Shown piece after piece: positions 35,070 to 43,229 of a DNA stretch of 64,000 nt. Positions within the stretch are counted from its first letter, which is position 1. Each line of letters starts with the position of its first letter. Source of the stretch: Theionarchaea archaeon (GTDB taxonomy: Archaea; Methanobacteriota_B; Thermococci; Methanofastidiosales; SZ-28-30). Below the pieces are notes generated by a model. The model saw only the letters and a program-made list of their open reading frames with translations, was not told where the DNA came from and searched no databases. Where the stretch lies: the NCBI GenBank assembly GCA_018992685.1, contig JACVGT010000009.1:36247-100246 (forward strand), given 5' to 3'. Position numbers and translations under genes: made by a program.

Positions 35070-35762
35070 GTGAGAAGGATACGAACGCATGTAGAGGGAT
35101 TTGACGGGTGTATGGAAGGCGGTATCCCTGAAGGCCACATGGTTCTGGTTTGCGGCAGTGCGGGGACAATGAAAAGCACGCTTGCATACTACGTTTTGTA
35201 CCATGAAATACTGGAAGGTGATTACAATGGCCTCTACATTACGCTAGAGCAGAGCAAGAGCAATTTGCTCACTCACATGGAAGGAATGGGAATGAATTCC
35301 TCAGCAGTAGAGGGCAGACTCGATATACTGGATCTATCGCAGATGCGCAGGGAAATATTGACTGAGGGTCAGGATATGTGGATGGATTTCCTCTCTCACC
35401 TGATTCAACTTATACAGCGGGTAGAAAGCTGTAAACTGGTCGTCCTCGATTCTTTAAATGCATTATACTCTCTGGTGAATTTCCAGAATCCCAGAAACGA
35501 GCTCTTCCTGTTTTTTGAGAAATTCAGGGATCTGGGGACCACCACGTTCTTCATAGCAGAATCAGTCTCAGATGCCATTACGTGCGGTGAGTATGGATTG
35601 GAGGATTTTATGTGCGACGGAATCATTCGGTTGACCATGCGCAATCAGGGAGAAGGGTTCAGCCGATACATTCGATGTGTGAAAATGAGGAGTTCGCGAC
35701 TTGATACGAGCTTCTTCCCTTTGCTGGTGACAGAAACAGGCTTCAAGATTATTCAGAAGTAA
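35070..35762 (+). CDS. KaiC/RecA-superfamily ATPase
   Basis: A 230-residue single-domain KaiC-like ATPase starting at GTG. Walker A is GSAGTMKST (residues 29-37) and Walker B is KLVVLDSLNAL; the C-terminal half carries DGIIRLTMRNQGEGFSRYIRCVKMRSSRLD. Archaeal KaiC-like proteins act in signalling and often pair with flagellar, chemotaxis or circadian-type output proteins. It converges with a regulator-like gene, overlapping by 14 bases. A TATA-like ctttatatcc lies at 34999-35008. Confidence 0.83.
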   Translation: MRRIRTHVEGFDGCMEGGIPEGHMVLVCGSAGTMKSTLAYYVLYHEILEGDYNGLYITLEQSKSNLLTHMEGMGMNSSAVEGRLDILDLSQMRREILTEGQDMWMDFLSHLIQLIQRVESCKLVVLDSLNALYSLVNFQNPRNELFLFFEKFRDLGTTTFFIAESVSDAITCGEYGLEDFMCDGIIRLTMRNQGEGFSRYIRCVKMRSSRLDTSFFPLLVTETGFKIIQK

Positions 35763-36411
35763 CAACGTCTGGTTCTCCACAGAATATGGTAACGGATTCC
35801 ATTGCGTCGCTTTCCGTTTCACATTTCTCAAAAGTGGAAAAAATAGCAGTTTGAATATCTTCTACTTCCCTTATCTTGTAGTAGACAGGTCCAGAGGCCA
35901 GGTTCATGGCGGTAATGAGAAAGGCCAGCCTGTTCATCTTGGAATCAAACCCTATCACTTCAACGATAATGACTCTGTTGCTGGTCCGGATTCTAATGTC
36001 AATGGGCCACCCCAAATCCCCGTAGAACTCATTCAGTACCCGTTCCCAATCTGCCGGGTGCTCGTGGATTTTTTCGTCCAGATCAGATTGTTCTCTGAGA
36101 TATGAATACAGTGAGAAGAGCAGATACTGCTTGGGGGGCACCTGAATATCCTTGTTCTTGAGCAGCCAGTGCAGAATCTGTGAGGGGACCACAACTCCAT
36201 AATGGTCTTCAATGTACTGGTCTCGCCGGCTCTTCTTAATGAGGCGAGATTCCCTGAGCATGTCAATACTCCCGTACTTCTCCTGCAGGAGATCCATCAA
36301 TTCCACCAGTTCTCGAATGGCAGCAGAAAAATTGCCCTGGTGTTTCTTAATGAGAGGCTGCAGCATTTTCACATGTTTGTTGTCGAGTGCAACGTTCTTC
36401 CGGACTTCCAT
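35749..36411 (-). CDS. Probable DNA-binding regulator with long C-terminal domain
   Basis: A 220-residue protein. The N-terminus (MEVRKNVALDNKHVKMLQPLIKKHQGNFSAAIRELVELMDLLQEKY) resembles a ribbon-helix-helix or similar DNA-binding module. The rest is alpha/beta with no motif that I recognise. A TATA (ctttataag on this strand, 36433-36441) gives a leaderless start. Repeated TGTGTGAT/ATTCACACA sites surround this promoter, suggesting self-regulation. Confidence 0.62.
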   Translation of the reverse strand: MEVRKNVALDNKHVKMLQPLIKKHQGNFSAAIRELVELMDLLQEKYGSIDMLRESRLIKKSRRDQYIEDHYGVVVPSQILHWLLKNKDIQVPPKQYLLFSLYSYLREQSDLDEKIHEHPADWERVLNEFYGDLGWPIDIRIRTSNRVIIVEVIGFDSKMNRLAFLITAMNLASGPVYYKIREVEDIQTAIFSTFEKCETESDAMESVTIFCGEPDVVTSE

Positions 36412-36419
36412 GCCACAGG

Positions 36420-36489
36420 GTGTGAATCCACACTTATAAAGGTTGCCATTTAATCACACATATTCACACATATTCACACATTGTGTGAT
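36420..36489. promoter_or_regulatory. Cluster of TGTGTGA half-sites around regulator promoter
   Basis: GTGTGAATCCACAC (36420-36433) is an inverted repeat lying between TATA and start. Upstream of the TATA are aatcacaca (36452-36460), two tandem tattcacaca units (36461-36480) and tgtgtgat (36482-36489). This is a typical operator layout for an autoregulated DNA-binding protein. Confidence 0.55.
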
Positions 36490-36566
36490 CGTCAGCAGAA
36501 AGGAAAAAGACAGGCTGCAAAGGCCTAAAGAGTAACGTTTAAAAGAACCTGGCAAAACACAACACG

Positions 36567-37205
36567 ATGAATATATCATTGATTATACCTGCTTATAATG
36601 AAGCCGAACACCTTCCTCGCATTCTTGCTGCCATCCCCCCGCTGGTTGGAGAGGTCATTGTTGTGGACGACGGTAGCTCAGATCAAACTGCAGATATTGC
36701 ACGCACTAATAGCGCTATTGTTGTTCAGCATCATGAGAACCAGGGAAAGGGAATGGCCATGGTTTCAGGAATTACTGCAGCATCAGGAGATGTTGTGGTA
36801 TTCATGGATGCCGATATGCAGCATCATCCTGAGGATATTGAACGGTTGGTGGCATTTATTGAGGATGGTTCTGCAGATCTAGTTATCGGAGTACGTACAC
36901 TGGGTTCGCGCAGTGACATGCCGCCTCAGAGACGGCTGACCAACTTTCTGGGAAATCTCCTGGTTTTCCTCAGAATCAGAAAGTGGATTTCTGACACTCA
37001 ATCTGGATTCAGGGCCATAAAGAAGGATTTTCTTGATAAAATGGTTTTCAAGAGCAAACGATATGAAATCGAAATTGAAATGCTGGTGTGGGCACATAGA
37101 CTGGATATGCGAATAAAAGAGGAACCCATAAAAGTTAAATACGCAGGAGAAAAATCTCACTGGAAAGTGAGAAATCTGTTTAGAGTCTTTAGGATTCTGT
37201 ATTAG
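36567..37205 (+). CDS. Family 2 glycosyltransferase (dolichol-phosphate mannose synthase-like)
   Basis: A 212-residue GT-A glycosyltransferase: SLIIPAYNEAEHLPRIL, VVDDGSSDQTADIA, then the metal-binding FMDADMQHHPEDI and DTQSGFRAIKKDF. It resembles polyprenyl-phosphate sugar transferases that feed archaeal N-glycosylation or lipid glycosylation, without a C-terminal membrane domain. A TATA (gtttaaaaga, about 36538-36547) implies a leaderless start. SHMT follows 11 bases downstream. Confidence 0.9.
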   Translation: MNISLIIPAYNEAEHLPRILAAIPPLVGEVIVVDDGSSDQTADIARTNSAIVVQHHENQGKGMAMVSGITAASGDVVVFMDADMQHHPEDIERLVAFIEDGSADLVIGVRTLGSRSDMPPQRRLTNFLGNLLVFLRIRKWISDTQSGFRAIKKDFLDKMVFKSKRYEIEIEMLVWAHRLDMRIKEEPIKVKYAGEKSHWKVRNLFRVFRILY

Positions 37206-37216
37206 GAGGTACTCTC

Positions 37217-38461
37217 ATGAAAATTCTGGAATACGTTGAAGCACATGAAAAATGGAGAGGTGAATGCATCAACCTCATAGCATCTGAGAACATGTCTTCC
37301 AAGACCATGGATAGAGCAGTGTGCTCTGGGTTCATGCACAAATATGCTGAAGGCTGGCCTGAGAACAGGTACTACCAGGGATGTTTCTACGTGGATAAGG
37401 CAGAACTGGAAGGTAATTCCTATTTTTATCAGCTGTTTGAGCCGGAATATGTGGATTTACGTCCTATTTCGGGAGCAACTGCCAATATTGCCATGTTCTT
37501 CGGGCTGACCCGGCCTGGTGATACGCTTATCAGTCTACATACCTCGAATGGAGGACACATCAGTCACGCCCAGTTTGGGGCTGCAGGTCTCCGGGGGCTG
37601 AACGTAATGACCTTTCCTTACGATGGCGAGGAAATGAATATTGATGTTGACAAGACTTGTGAGATGGTGAGGAAAGAATCTCCCCGGCTGATCGTTTTCG
37701 GAGCGTCTCTGTTCCTGTTCCCCCATCCTGTAGCCCAGGTGAAGGATGCTGCAGAAGAAGTGGGTGCAGTCATTGCGTATGATGCAGCTCATGTTCTGGG
37801 ACTGATTGCAGGGAAGAGATTCCAGGATCCTTTTGGAGAAGGAGCCAAGATTGTCACGTCCTCCACCCATAAGACCTTTCCTGGCCCCCAGGGGGGTGTC
37901 ATCATGATCAGAGGGTTGGCTCAGGAACAGGCAGCAAATTTCCAGTGGGCTACCTTCCCAGGAGTTGTGAGTAACCATCATCTGCATCACATGGCTGCCA
38001 AGGGGATAACGGCAGCAGAGATGCTGAAGTATGGGGAACAGTATGCCGAACAGATCCTCAGGAATGCAAAGGCACTGGCAGAGGCCCTTCATGAAGAAGG
38101 GTTTACTGTGGTGGCAGAACACAAAGGGTTCACCGAGTCACATCAGGTGGCTCTGGATTTCAAGGAGTTCATTGGGAAGTGGGCTGCACAGACGTTGGAA
38201 AAGGCCAACATCATAACCAACAAGAATTTACTGCCATGGGATCCTGTAGAAAACTCTGATAACCCTTCCGGGATGCGTCTGGGAACCCAGGAAATGACCC
38301 GGATGGGGATGAAAGAGTCAGAGATGAATTACATTGCTGAACTGTTCAGAAAGGTGATCTTGGACAAAGAAGATCCAGAATCAGTGAAAAAGGAAGTAAT
38401 AGAGTTCAGAAAGGATTACCAGAACGTCCTGTACAGCTTTGACCAGGACCAGCCTGAATGA
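37217..38461 (+). CDS. glyA: Serine hydroxymethyltransferase
   Basis: A 414-residue PLP enzyme of the GlyA family. The PLP lysine is in SSTHKTFPGPQGG (Lys219); NLIASENMSSK near the N-terminus and YQGCFYVD are also typical. It converts serine and a tetrahydropterin to glycine and a methylene C1 unit. The start is preceded by AGGAGGT. The glycosyltransferase lies 11 bases upstream, so the genes may be co-transcribed although their roles differ. Confidence 0.93.
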   Translation: MKILEYVEAHEKWRGECINLIASENMSSKTMDRAVCSGFMHKYAEGWPENRYYQGCFYVDKAELEGNSYFYQLFEPEYVDLRPISGATANIAMFFGLTRPGDTLISLHTSNGGHISHAQFGAAGLRGLNVMTFPYDGEEMNIDVDKTCEMVRKESPRLIVFGASLFLFPHPVAQVKDAAEEVGAVIAYDAAHVLGLIAGKRFQDPFGEGAKIVTSSTHKTFPGPQGGVIMIRGLAQEQAANFQWATFPGVVSNHHLHHMAAKGITAAEMLKYGEQYAEQILRNAKALAEALHEEGFTVVAEHKGFTESHQVALDFKEFIGKWAAQTLEKANIITNKNLLPWDPVENSDNPSGMRLGTQEMTRMGMKESEMNYIAELFRKVILDKEDPESVKKEVIEFRKDYQNVLYSFDQDQPE

Positions 38462-38479
38462 GGAAACTGAAGTGGTTGC

Positions 38480-38635
38480 GTGAGGAGTGAAGAAGAGATC
38501 ATAGAGCATATAGCCATGATGAAAACTCGCGAAATTCCCACATGGGTGATACGAGACCGTCTCAACCATGATGCGATTCTGGACGATCTGCTCGACTTTG
38601 CCAAGTGGCTCCTGGAGATTGAGGACAAAGAGTAG
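38480..38635 (+). CDS. Small charged protein downstream of SHMT (51 residues)
   Basis: A GTG-started frame 18 bases after the glyA stop. It encodes a charged helical protein (MRSEEEIIEHIAMMKTRE, WVIRDRLNHDAILDDLLDFAKWLLEIEDKE). The composition is protein-like, and the gene is on the same transcript as glyA if real. The ribosome site is weak. No family recognised. Confidence 0.5.
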   Translation: MRSEEEIIEHIAMMKTREIPTWVIRDRLNHDAILDDLLDFAKWLLEIEDKE

Positions 38636-38651
38636 AACACGCCTTCGCCCT

Positions 38652-39137
38652 TCAGCATTCCTGTGCTGCTCGTTCAAGCTGTTCTCTGGGCTGGAAATCT
38701 CCACATTTCCTCACACACAGTCGAATCTGGTCAACCCTTGACGGTTTTCTGCAGTGGAAGACGGGGCCATTGTTTCTATTTCCCCTCTTTTCTGCAAAAA
38801 TACACCCAAAATCAATCCTGCCGAAGTCGTCCTCCACCCTGACTGATTTTTCTTCCATGGTGCTCACTTCCACCAGGACTGAAGCCTCCAGAGCTTCAAT
38901 GCGGTGCTTAACACCTGGCTCGAACCTCAGTGTCTTCCCCGTTTCAAAGATATATTCTACATCCTCAATGATACAGTGAACCTTTCCATTGATGACAAAA
39001 AGGGTTTCCATTTTTTCTTCGTGATAATGGTAGGAGAGACGCCTGTTCTTCTCCACTTCCAGTACTTTTCCAGTGTAGAAACTTTCCTCAGCGAACGTGA
39101 TCTCCTTTCCCCAGGGTTTCTCCACGACACGCTGCAT
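38652..39137 (-). CDS. Cupin protein (mannose-6-phosphate isomerase type)
   Basis: A 161-residue protein. Residues 1-115 form a cupin barrel: the metal-binding YHYHEEKMETLFVINGKV, then GKTLRFEPGVKHRIEALEASVLVEVST. The family is seen in sugar-phosphate isomerases and sugar-binding enzymes. The last 45 residues (from about GNRNNGPVF) are Cys-rich and unlike the family, and may be a species-specific extension. A TATA (ctttatatatt on this strand, about 39158-39168) implies a leaderless start. Confidence 0.8.
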   Translation of the reverse strand: MQRVVEKPWGKEITFAEESFYTGKVLEVEKNRRLSYHYHEEKMETLFVINGKVHCIIEDVEYIFETGKTLRFEPGVKHRIEALEASVLVEVSTMEEKSVRVEDDFGRIDFGCIFAEKRGNRNNGPVFHCRKPSRVDQIRLCVRKCGDFQPREQLERAAQEC

Positions 39138-39270
39138 GACTATTTTACCGTCATAAAATATATAAAGGTTTCTGTACTTGAAGGTGGATTTTCAGGGTGA
39201 AGAAGCGGTATCTTTTCCTTTTGGACAGAACCTTGATCTTTGTAAAGTACAATCAAACAGCAAAATGGAA

Positions 39271-39344
39271 CGGGCCGCGAGGGATTTGAACCCCCGACCC
39301 ACAGGTTAAGAGCCTGTTGCTCTACCAGACTGAGCTAGCGGCCC
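39271..39344 (-). tRNA. tRNA-Lys(CTT)
   Basis: A full cloverleaf on the minus strand. The acceptor arms are GGGCCGC/GCGGCCC, the D arm is GCTC...GAGC, and the anticodon arm is ACAGG-CTCTTAA-CCTGT with anticodon CTT (Lys). The T arm reads GGGGG-TTCGAAT-CCCTC. No intron. No CCA is encoded. A TATA-like tttttatag lies just upstream on the minus strand (about 39366-39374). Confidence 0.95.
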
Positions 39345-39417
39345 TTGAGGGTATTGCTCTCGTTCTATAAAAACCTTGTGGTTTCATCTTTCTTCTCCCG
39401 GGAAGGACTTTCTAGAC

Positions 39418-39642
39418 TCAGAACTCATCATGAGTCCAGGAGCACTCTAGGTTCCCGTACAGGCAGGGGATTCCCCAGACGAGTGTGTCGAAGACAGCCC
39501 CTGAAGATTCTATCAGAAGGTCCCCAGCAAGAATTCTCCTGGAGTGAGAACAGAAATCGAAATACTGCTTCTCCTCAATGCAATCGGGCACTTCACACTC
39601 GAGGAACAGAAACTGCCAGGTACCATTAAAATGAGGGGGCAA
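39418..39642 (-). CDS. Possible 74-residue Cys-rich protein downstream of DUF362 gene
   Basis: A TTG-started frame beginning six bases after the DUF362 stop. It encodes a protein-like sequence with five cysteines (LECEVPDCIEEKQYFDFCSHSR, WGIPCLYGNLECSW). It is in a plausible operon position, but no clear ribosome site or homologue is recognised. It may be a real small gene or a downstream coding remnant. Confidence 0.4.
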   Translation of the reverse strand: MPPHFNGTWQFLFLECEVPDCIEEKQYFDFCSHSRRILAGDLLIESSGAVFDTLVWGIPCLYGNLECSWTHDEF

Positions 39643-39650
39643 CGGACAAC

Positions 39651-40604
39651 CTAGGTAAATTCAGGATCCATGAGTTGAGTAAGGAGGAGATGGTAGAGCG
39701 ACGTGGATATTTTGAGGGTTTCCAGGAGGAGCAACCCTTTTGCGATGGCTGAAGAAACATTGGTCCATTTCTCGTAAGGAGTAGTATCACCAGTGACTTT
39801 GTATTCAGGTATTCCCAATGTCGCTGTGGCCATCTTCATCAAGGGGTTGTCAAGGGGATTGACCCCCATTTTCAGTGCACCCACCCAGTCCACGGCCAGT
39901 GCAGACGTTCCTCCGATGAGCGTTTTGGTATGATTGAGATGTTCAATCACACACCCGTTCAACCCGTCACTGCTCCAGAAAGCATCTATCAAGGCAAAAT
40001 CCGGGGGAAACCTTTTCAGGACATCCAGCGTGGCCCGTTCCCATCCCACAGGTTCATGATAATGGTTCCACTTGTCCTGGACAGGCAAGGTGCCGAAAAC
40101 ATTCTTCATGGACAGGGTGTACAGGCAGGCCAGGTGGGTCTTATTTTTGCAGAAAGTTATTCGGTAGTCTGCATTTTTCCACGTGGTTCCCACAAAATCG
40201 TTCTTGAGCTCTCCCTGATAGTCGAATGGTTCTGACTCTTCTGTCAGATCTACCAGAGTATACCCTTTACCTGAATATCCCATGGTTCTGGCCACGAGGT
40301 GCACTGTTCTTTTTGGAAACCATTGGGTGTAAATGTTTCTTGATTCCACCACCGCCGCATTGTACCCCTCTTCGCTGATCCTCTTTGCCAGGTATTCCAC
40401 CAGTTCAGGATCTGTACCCACATGGAGATGATTTTTTGAGTAGATAACCATTATGTTCGGCTTTATAGCTATTAAAGCCTCTGATTTCTGTTTGTTTCTT
40501 TGAGTAATGATATGATTCACGTGGGTGAAGAAAGAGGTCTTCTCTATGAGGTTGTCCATGGCTTCTCTCTTGTCCTCTTCCGTAACGACAGCAACCACAT
40601 CCAC
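39651..40604 (-). CDS. DUF362-family protein
   Basis: A 317-residue DUF362 protein starting at GTG: ALIAIKPNIMVIYSKNHLHVGTDPELVEYLAKRI, KNADYRITFCKNKTHLACLYTLSMKNVFGTLP and FALIDAFWSSDGLNG. The family is common in anaerobes and associated with redox or iron-sulfur proteins; this copy has no ferredoxin domain. A TATA-like cttcttaaac (about 40633-40642) places the start near the GTG. Confidence 0.85.
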   Translation of the reverse strand: MDVVAVVTEEDKREAMDNLIEKTSFFTHVNHIITQRNKQKSEALIAIKPNIMVIYSKNHLHVGTDPELVEYLAKRISEEGYNAAVVESRNIYTQWFPKRTVHLVARTMGYSGKGYTLVDLTEESEPFDYQGELKNDFVGTTWKNADYRITFCKNKTHLACLYTLSMKNVFGTLPVQDKWNHYHEPVGWERATLDVLKRFPPDFALIDAFWSSDGLNGCVIEHLNHTKTLIGGTSALAVDWVGALKMGVNPLDNPLMKMATATLGIPEYKVTGDTTPYEKWTNVSSAIAKGLLLLETLKISTSLYHLLLTQLMDPEFT

Positions 40605-40846
40605 GACATCACCGTCTCTGGTCCTCCAGTGTGTTTAAGAAGATTTCGGAAGCGAAAAGGGAGCAACCGTCAGGGGATTTCAGATTCACCAAGAGGGGCA
40701 GCCTTTCTGAGGTACGGATTGGTCCAATTCTCATGGTCTGTCTTGTTCGTTGAGTGAACTAGCTCAATGTGGCCCTTGTTCATGTTACGTATCGTTAGAA
40801 AAGAGTTTTAAGCACAGACGTCTAGCCCTTCAGAAAGGTGCATTAT

Positions 40847-41395
40847 ATGGATCTGGACGAAGCAATAAAGGGGAGAAGGAGCATTCGACGTTACCTTGCC
40901 AGTCCCATTCCAGAGGAGTTGATCAGAGCAGTTCTTGAGGCAGCCACCTACGCTCCTTCAGCAAAGAATGGGCAACAATGGCGATTTACAGTGCTCACGG
41001 GAAGCGCCAAGAAGGAATTGACTGATGTTTTCAGGCAGGAATTGAGGATTTTGTCCGAGGAAATTGGCCCAGAGAACATGGGGTCGTCTTTTGGTTCCTG
41101 TGCCATCATGGAGGAGGCACCTGTGGTAATTGTGGTATGGAATGCTGGAGAAGAAGGTTGGGAAACTGAGACCCACAGTGTTGCAGCAGCAATCCAGAAC
41201 ATGCTCTTGAAGGCCCACGGACTGGGACTGGGTTCCTTGTGGATTGGAGACATTTTCTATGTTCCTGAAGCCTTTATGCGGCATTTTGGAAAGCCATGGG
41301 AATTGATGGCAGCAGTTACCCTTGGGTGGCCCGATCAAGATCCTGATCCCCTGCCCAGGAAGCCGGTAGACCTGGTTGCAGAGTTTCTGGATTAG
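40847..41395 (+). CDS. Nitroreductase-family flavoprotein
   Basis: A 182-residue FMN enzyme: MDLDEAIKGRRSIRRYLASPIPEELI with the RRSIR phosphate-binding segment, AATYAPSAKNGQQWRF, and GLGLGSLWIGDIF near the C-terminus. It probably reduces quinones, nitro compounds or other small substrates with NAD(P)H. The start at 40847 has GGTG six bases upstream; a GTG at 40838 is an alternative. A TATA (ttttaagc) lies near 40806. Confidence 0.88.
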   Translation: MDLDEAIKGRRSIRRYLASPIPEELIRAVLEAATYAPSAKNGQQWRFTVLTGSAKKELTDVFRQELRILSEEIGPENMGSSFGSCAIMEEAPVVIVVWNAGEEGWETETHSVAAAIQNMLLKAHGLGLGSLWIGDIFYVPEAFMRHFGKPWELMAAVTLGWPDQDPDPLPRKPVDLVAEFLD

Positions 41396-41530
41396 AGTAA
41401 CCCTGTGCACAGGTCAAGAAAACACTCGTTCATGCTACGAACAGATTGCGGATCTCTCTGGAGGGTGTACCCTCTTTTAGATGAGCATATCTGATTGAAC
41501 CCCACTGCTAGCATACATTGGAGGAATATC

Positions 41531-42412
41531 ATGAGAACAGTACTGGGAACGCTATCGGAAGTAGGTCGAATAAATCAGATAGTCTTACGTAGACCAGAAC
41601 AGGCCTTTCTGAGCCAGGAGAATATAGATAGACAGTGGCGTGACCTAGCCTACACAGAGAGGCCAACCCTCACCAAGGCGGTTGCAGAATACAACTCTTT
41701 CGTGTCTCTGGTCAGGGATCAGAATCCAGGTGTCCATTTTCTCCCTGCTTCTGAAGACCTGACTCTGGACAGCCTGTATGTACGCGATGCTCTTGTTTTA
41801 TGTCCTGATGGCGTTGTCCTCTGCAACATGGGAAAGCCTCAAAGGAGACATGAGCCTGCTGTCGCAGGATCCTTTCTTGAGTCTCTGGGCGTCCCTGTTC
41901 TGGGGTCTATCAGAGGGAACGGACACGTGGAGGGTGGCGATGTGGTCTGGCTGGACGGAACTACCGTAGCTGTGGGGCGCACCTACCGCACGAATAGTGA
42001 AGGGATAACTCAGTTCAGATCGTTTTTGCATGACGTGGAAGTGATTTCTGTCCCCCTCCCTCATTACAGAGGACCTTCTGACGTGTTTCATCTCATGTCC
42101 ATTTTAAGCCCCATCGATATTGATCTGGCTGTGGTGTACTCACCTTTGATGCCCATCCCTTTCCGGGAGGTTCTCATAGAGAGGGGCATCCAGTTGATTG
42201 ACGTACCAGATAGCGAATTTGAGACAATGGGATGTAACATTCTGGCTTTAGCCCCTCGCAGATGCATCATGGTGGATGGGAATCCCGAGACGCGTCACTT
42301 ATTACAACAGGCAGGTGTACAGGTATCAGAATATCGAGGGAAGGAGATTTCAATCAAAGGGCAGGGAGGGCCCACCTGTTTGACTCGTCCCTTAGTGCGT
42401 GAACCTCCATAG
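41531..42412 (+). CDS. Amidinotransferase / dimethylarginine dimethylaminohydrolase family
   Basis: A 293-residue pentein-fold protein. SLYVRDALVL, the EGGDVVWLDG acidic pair, YRGPSDVFHLMSIL (catalytic His) and the terminal GGPTCLTRPL with the nucleophilic Cys are all in place. Family members hydrolyse or transfer guanidino groups from arginine derivatives. GGAGG sits before the ATG at 41531. The substrate is unknown, and no arginine-catabolism gene is adjacent. Confidence 0.88.
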   Translation: MRTVLGTLSEVGRINQIVLRRPEQAFLSQENIDRQWRDLAYTERPTLTKAVAEYNSFVSLVRDQNPGVHFLPASEDLTLDSLYVRDALVLCPDGVVLCNMGKPQRRHEPAVAGSFLESLGVPVLGSIRGNGHVEGGDVVWLDGTTVAVGRTYRTNSEGITQFRSFLHDVEVISVPLPHYRGPSDVFHLMSILSPIDIDLAVVYSPLMPIPFREVLIERGIQLIDVPDSEFETMGCNILALAPRRCIMVDGNPETRHLLQQAGVQVSEYRGKEISIKGQGGPTCLTRPLVREPP

Positions 42413-42581
42413 CAAGGTAAGGTGCCGTCATTCCTGACAGTGTGCCTTCCTGTAACACCGATATTGTCAATAGAATCAAAATAATTCAGAAGAAACAATA
42501 AGAATCAATAACGGATATGTTTATATAGAATAACTTTCTATAAGTATTGTCTTTCGGGAATAGTATCAGGAGGTTGTTTTA

Positions 42582-43148
42582 ATGGATGTTGGAAAAGCCA
42601 TAATGACCAGAAGAAGTATTAGAGACTACCAGAAGAAATCAGTGCCAGACGAGGTTCTGGTAGATATCTTGGAAACAGCACGATGGGCCCCCAGTCCAGT
42701 CAACAGTCAGCCCTGGCGGTTCATCGTCATACGAGACAGAGAGACCCTTGCTGGGATCATGGCCCATGCCAAGTACGGTTCTCATCTCAGTGATGCTCCC
42801 ATGGCCCTTGCAGTTATTGCCACCGATGTGGAGAGGTTCCACTGGTTCAATGAAATTGAGGAAAACAAATATGCAGCAGCTGTGGTGGCAGATAGTATCA
42901 TGCTGGCTGCATGGGAAAAGGGTGTAGGCACAGGATGGGTTTCAGTGAGCCGGGACGATGTGAGAGGAATTCTTCGAGTCCCTGACGAGTACACAGTGGT
43001 GGCTGTAATCACCATGGGCTACCCTGTGACGGTTGAGCCTCACCAAGATGCTGACAGGTGCCCTGTGAATATGATGGTTTTCTCTGAGAAATTTGGTGAA
43101 CGATTCCCCCGCATTGACAAGCAATGGGTAGAAGAGCATCACAGGTAG
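42582..43148 (+). CDS. Nitroreductase-family flavoprotein
   Basis: A 188-residue FMN enzyme: MDVGKAIMTRRSIRDYQKKSVPDEVLVDIL, ARWAPSPVNSQPWRF, then AAVVADSIMLAAWEKGVGTGWVS. It has AGGAGGT before the ATG and a TATA (gtttatatag, about 42519-42528). It is related to the copies at 40847-41395 and 59356-60048. Substrate unknown. Confidence 0.9.
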   Translation: MDVGKAIMTRRSIRDYQKKSVPDEVLVDILETARWAPSPVNSQPWRFIVIRDRETLAGIMAHAKYGSHLSDAPMALAVIATDVERFHWFNEIEENKYAAAVVADSIMLAAWEKGVGTGWVSVSRDDVRGILRVPDEYTVVAVITMGYPVTVEPHQDADRCPVNMMVFSEKFGERFPRIDKQWVEEHHR

Positions 43149-43229
43149 GTTTTTTATTTTCTCTATTATTTGTATTTTTGAATAATGACAGAGCAAAAAT
43201 AGATAGAAAATCAAAAAAGATAAAAAGAA

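Noticed and set aside
36202..36453. Plus-strand frame over the regulator promoter
   Set aside because: Shadow of the minus-strand regulator; its own start lacks promoter signals.
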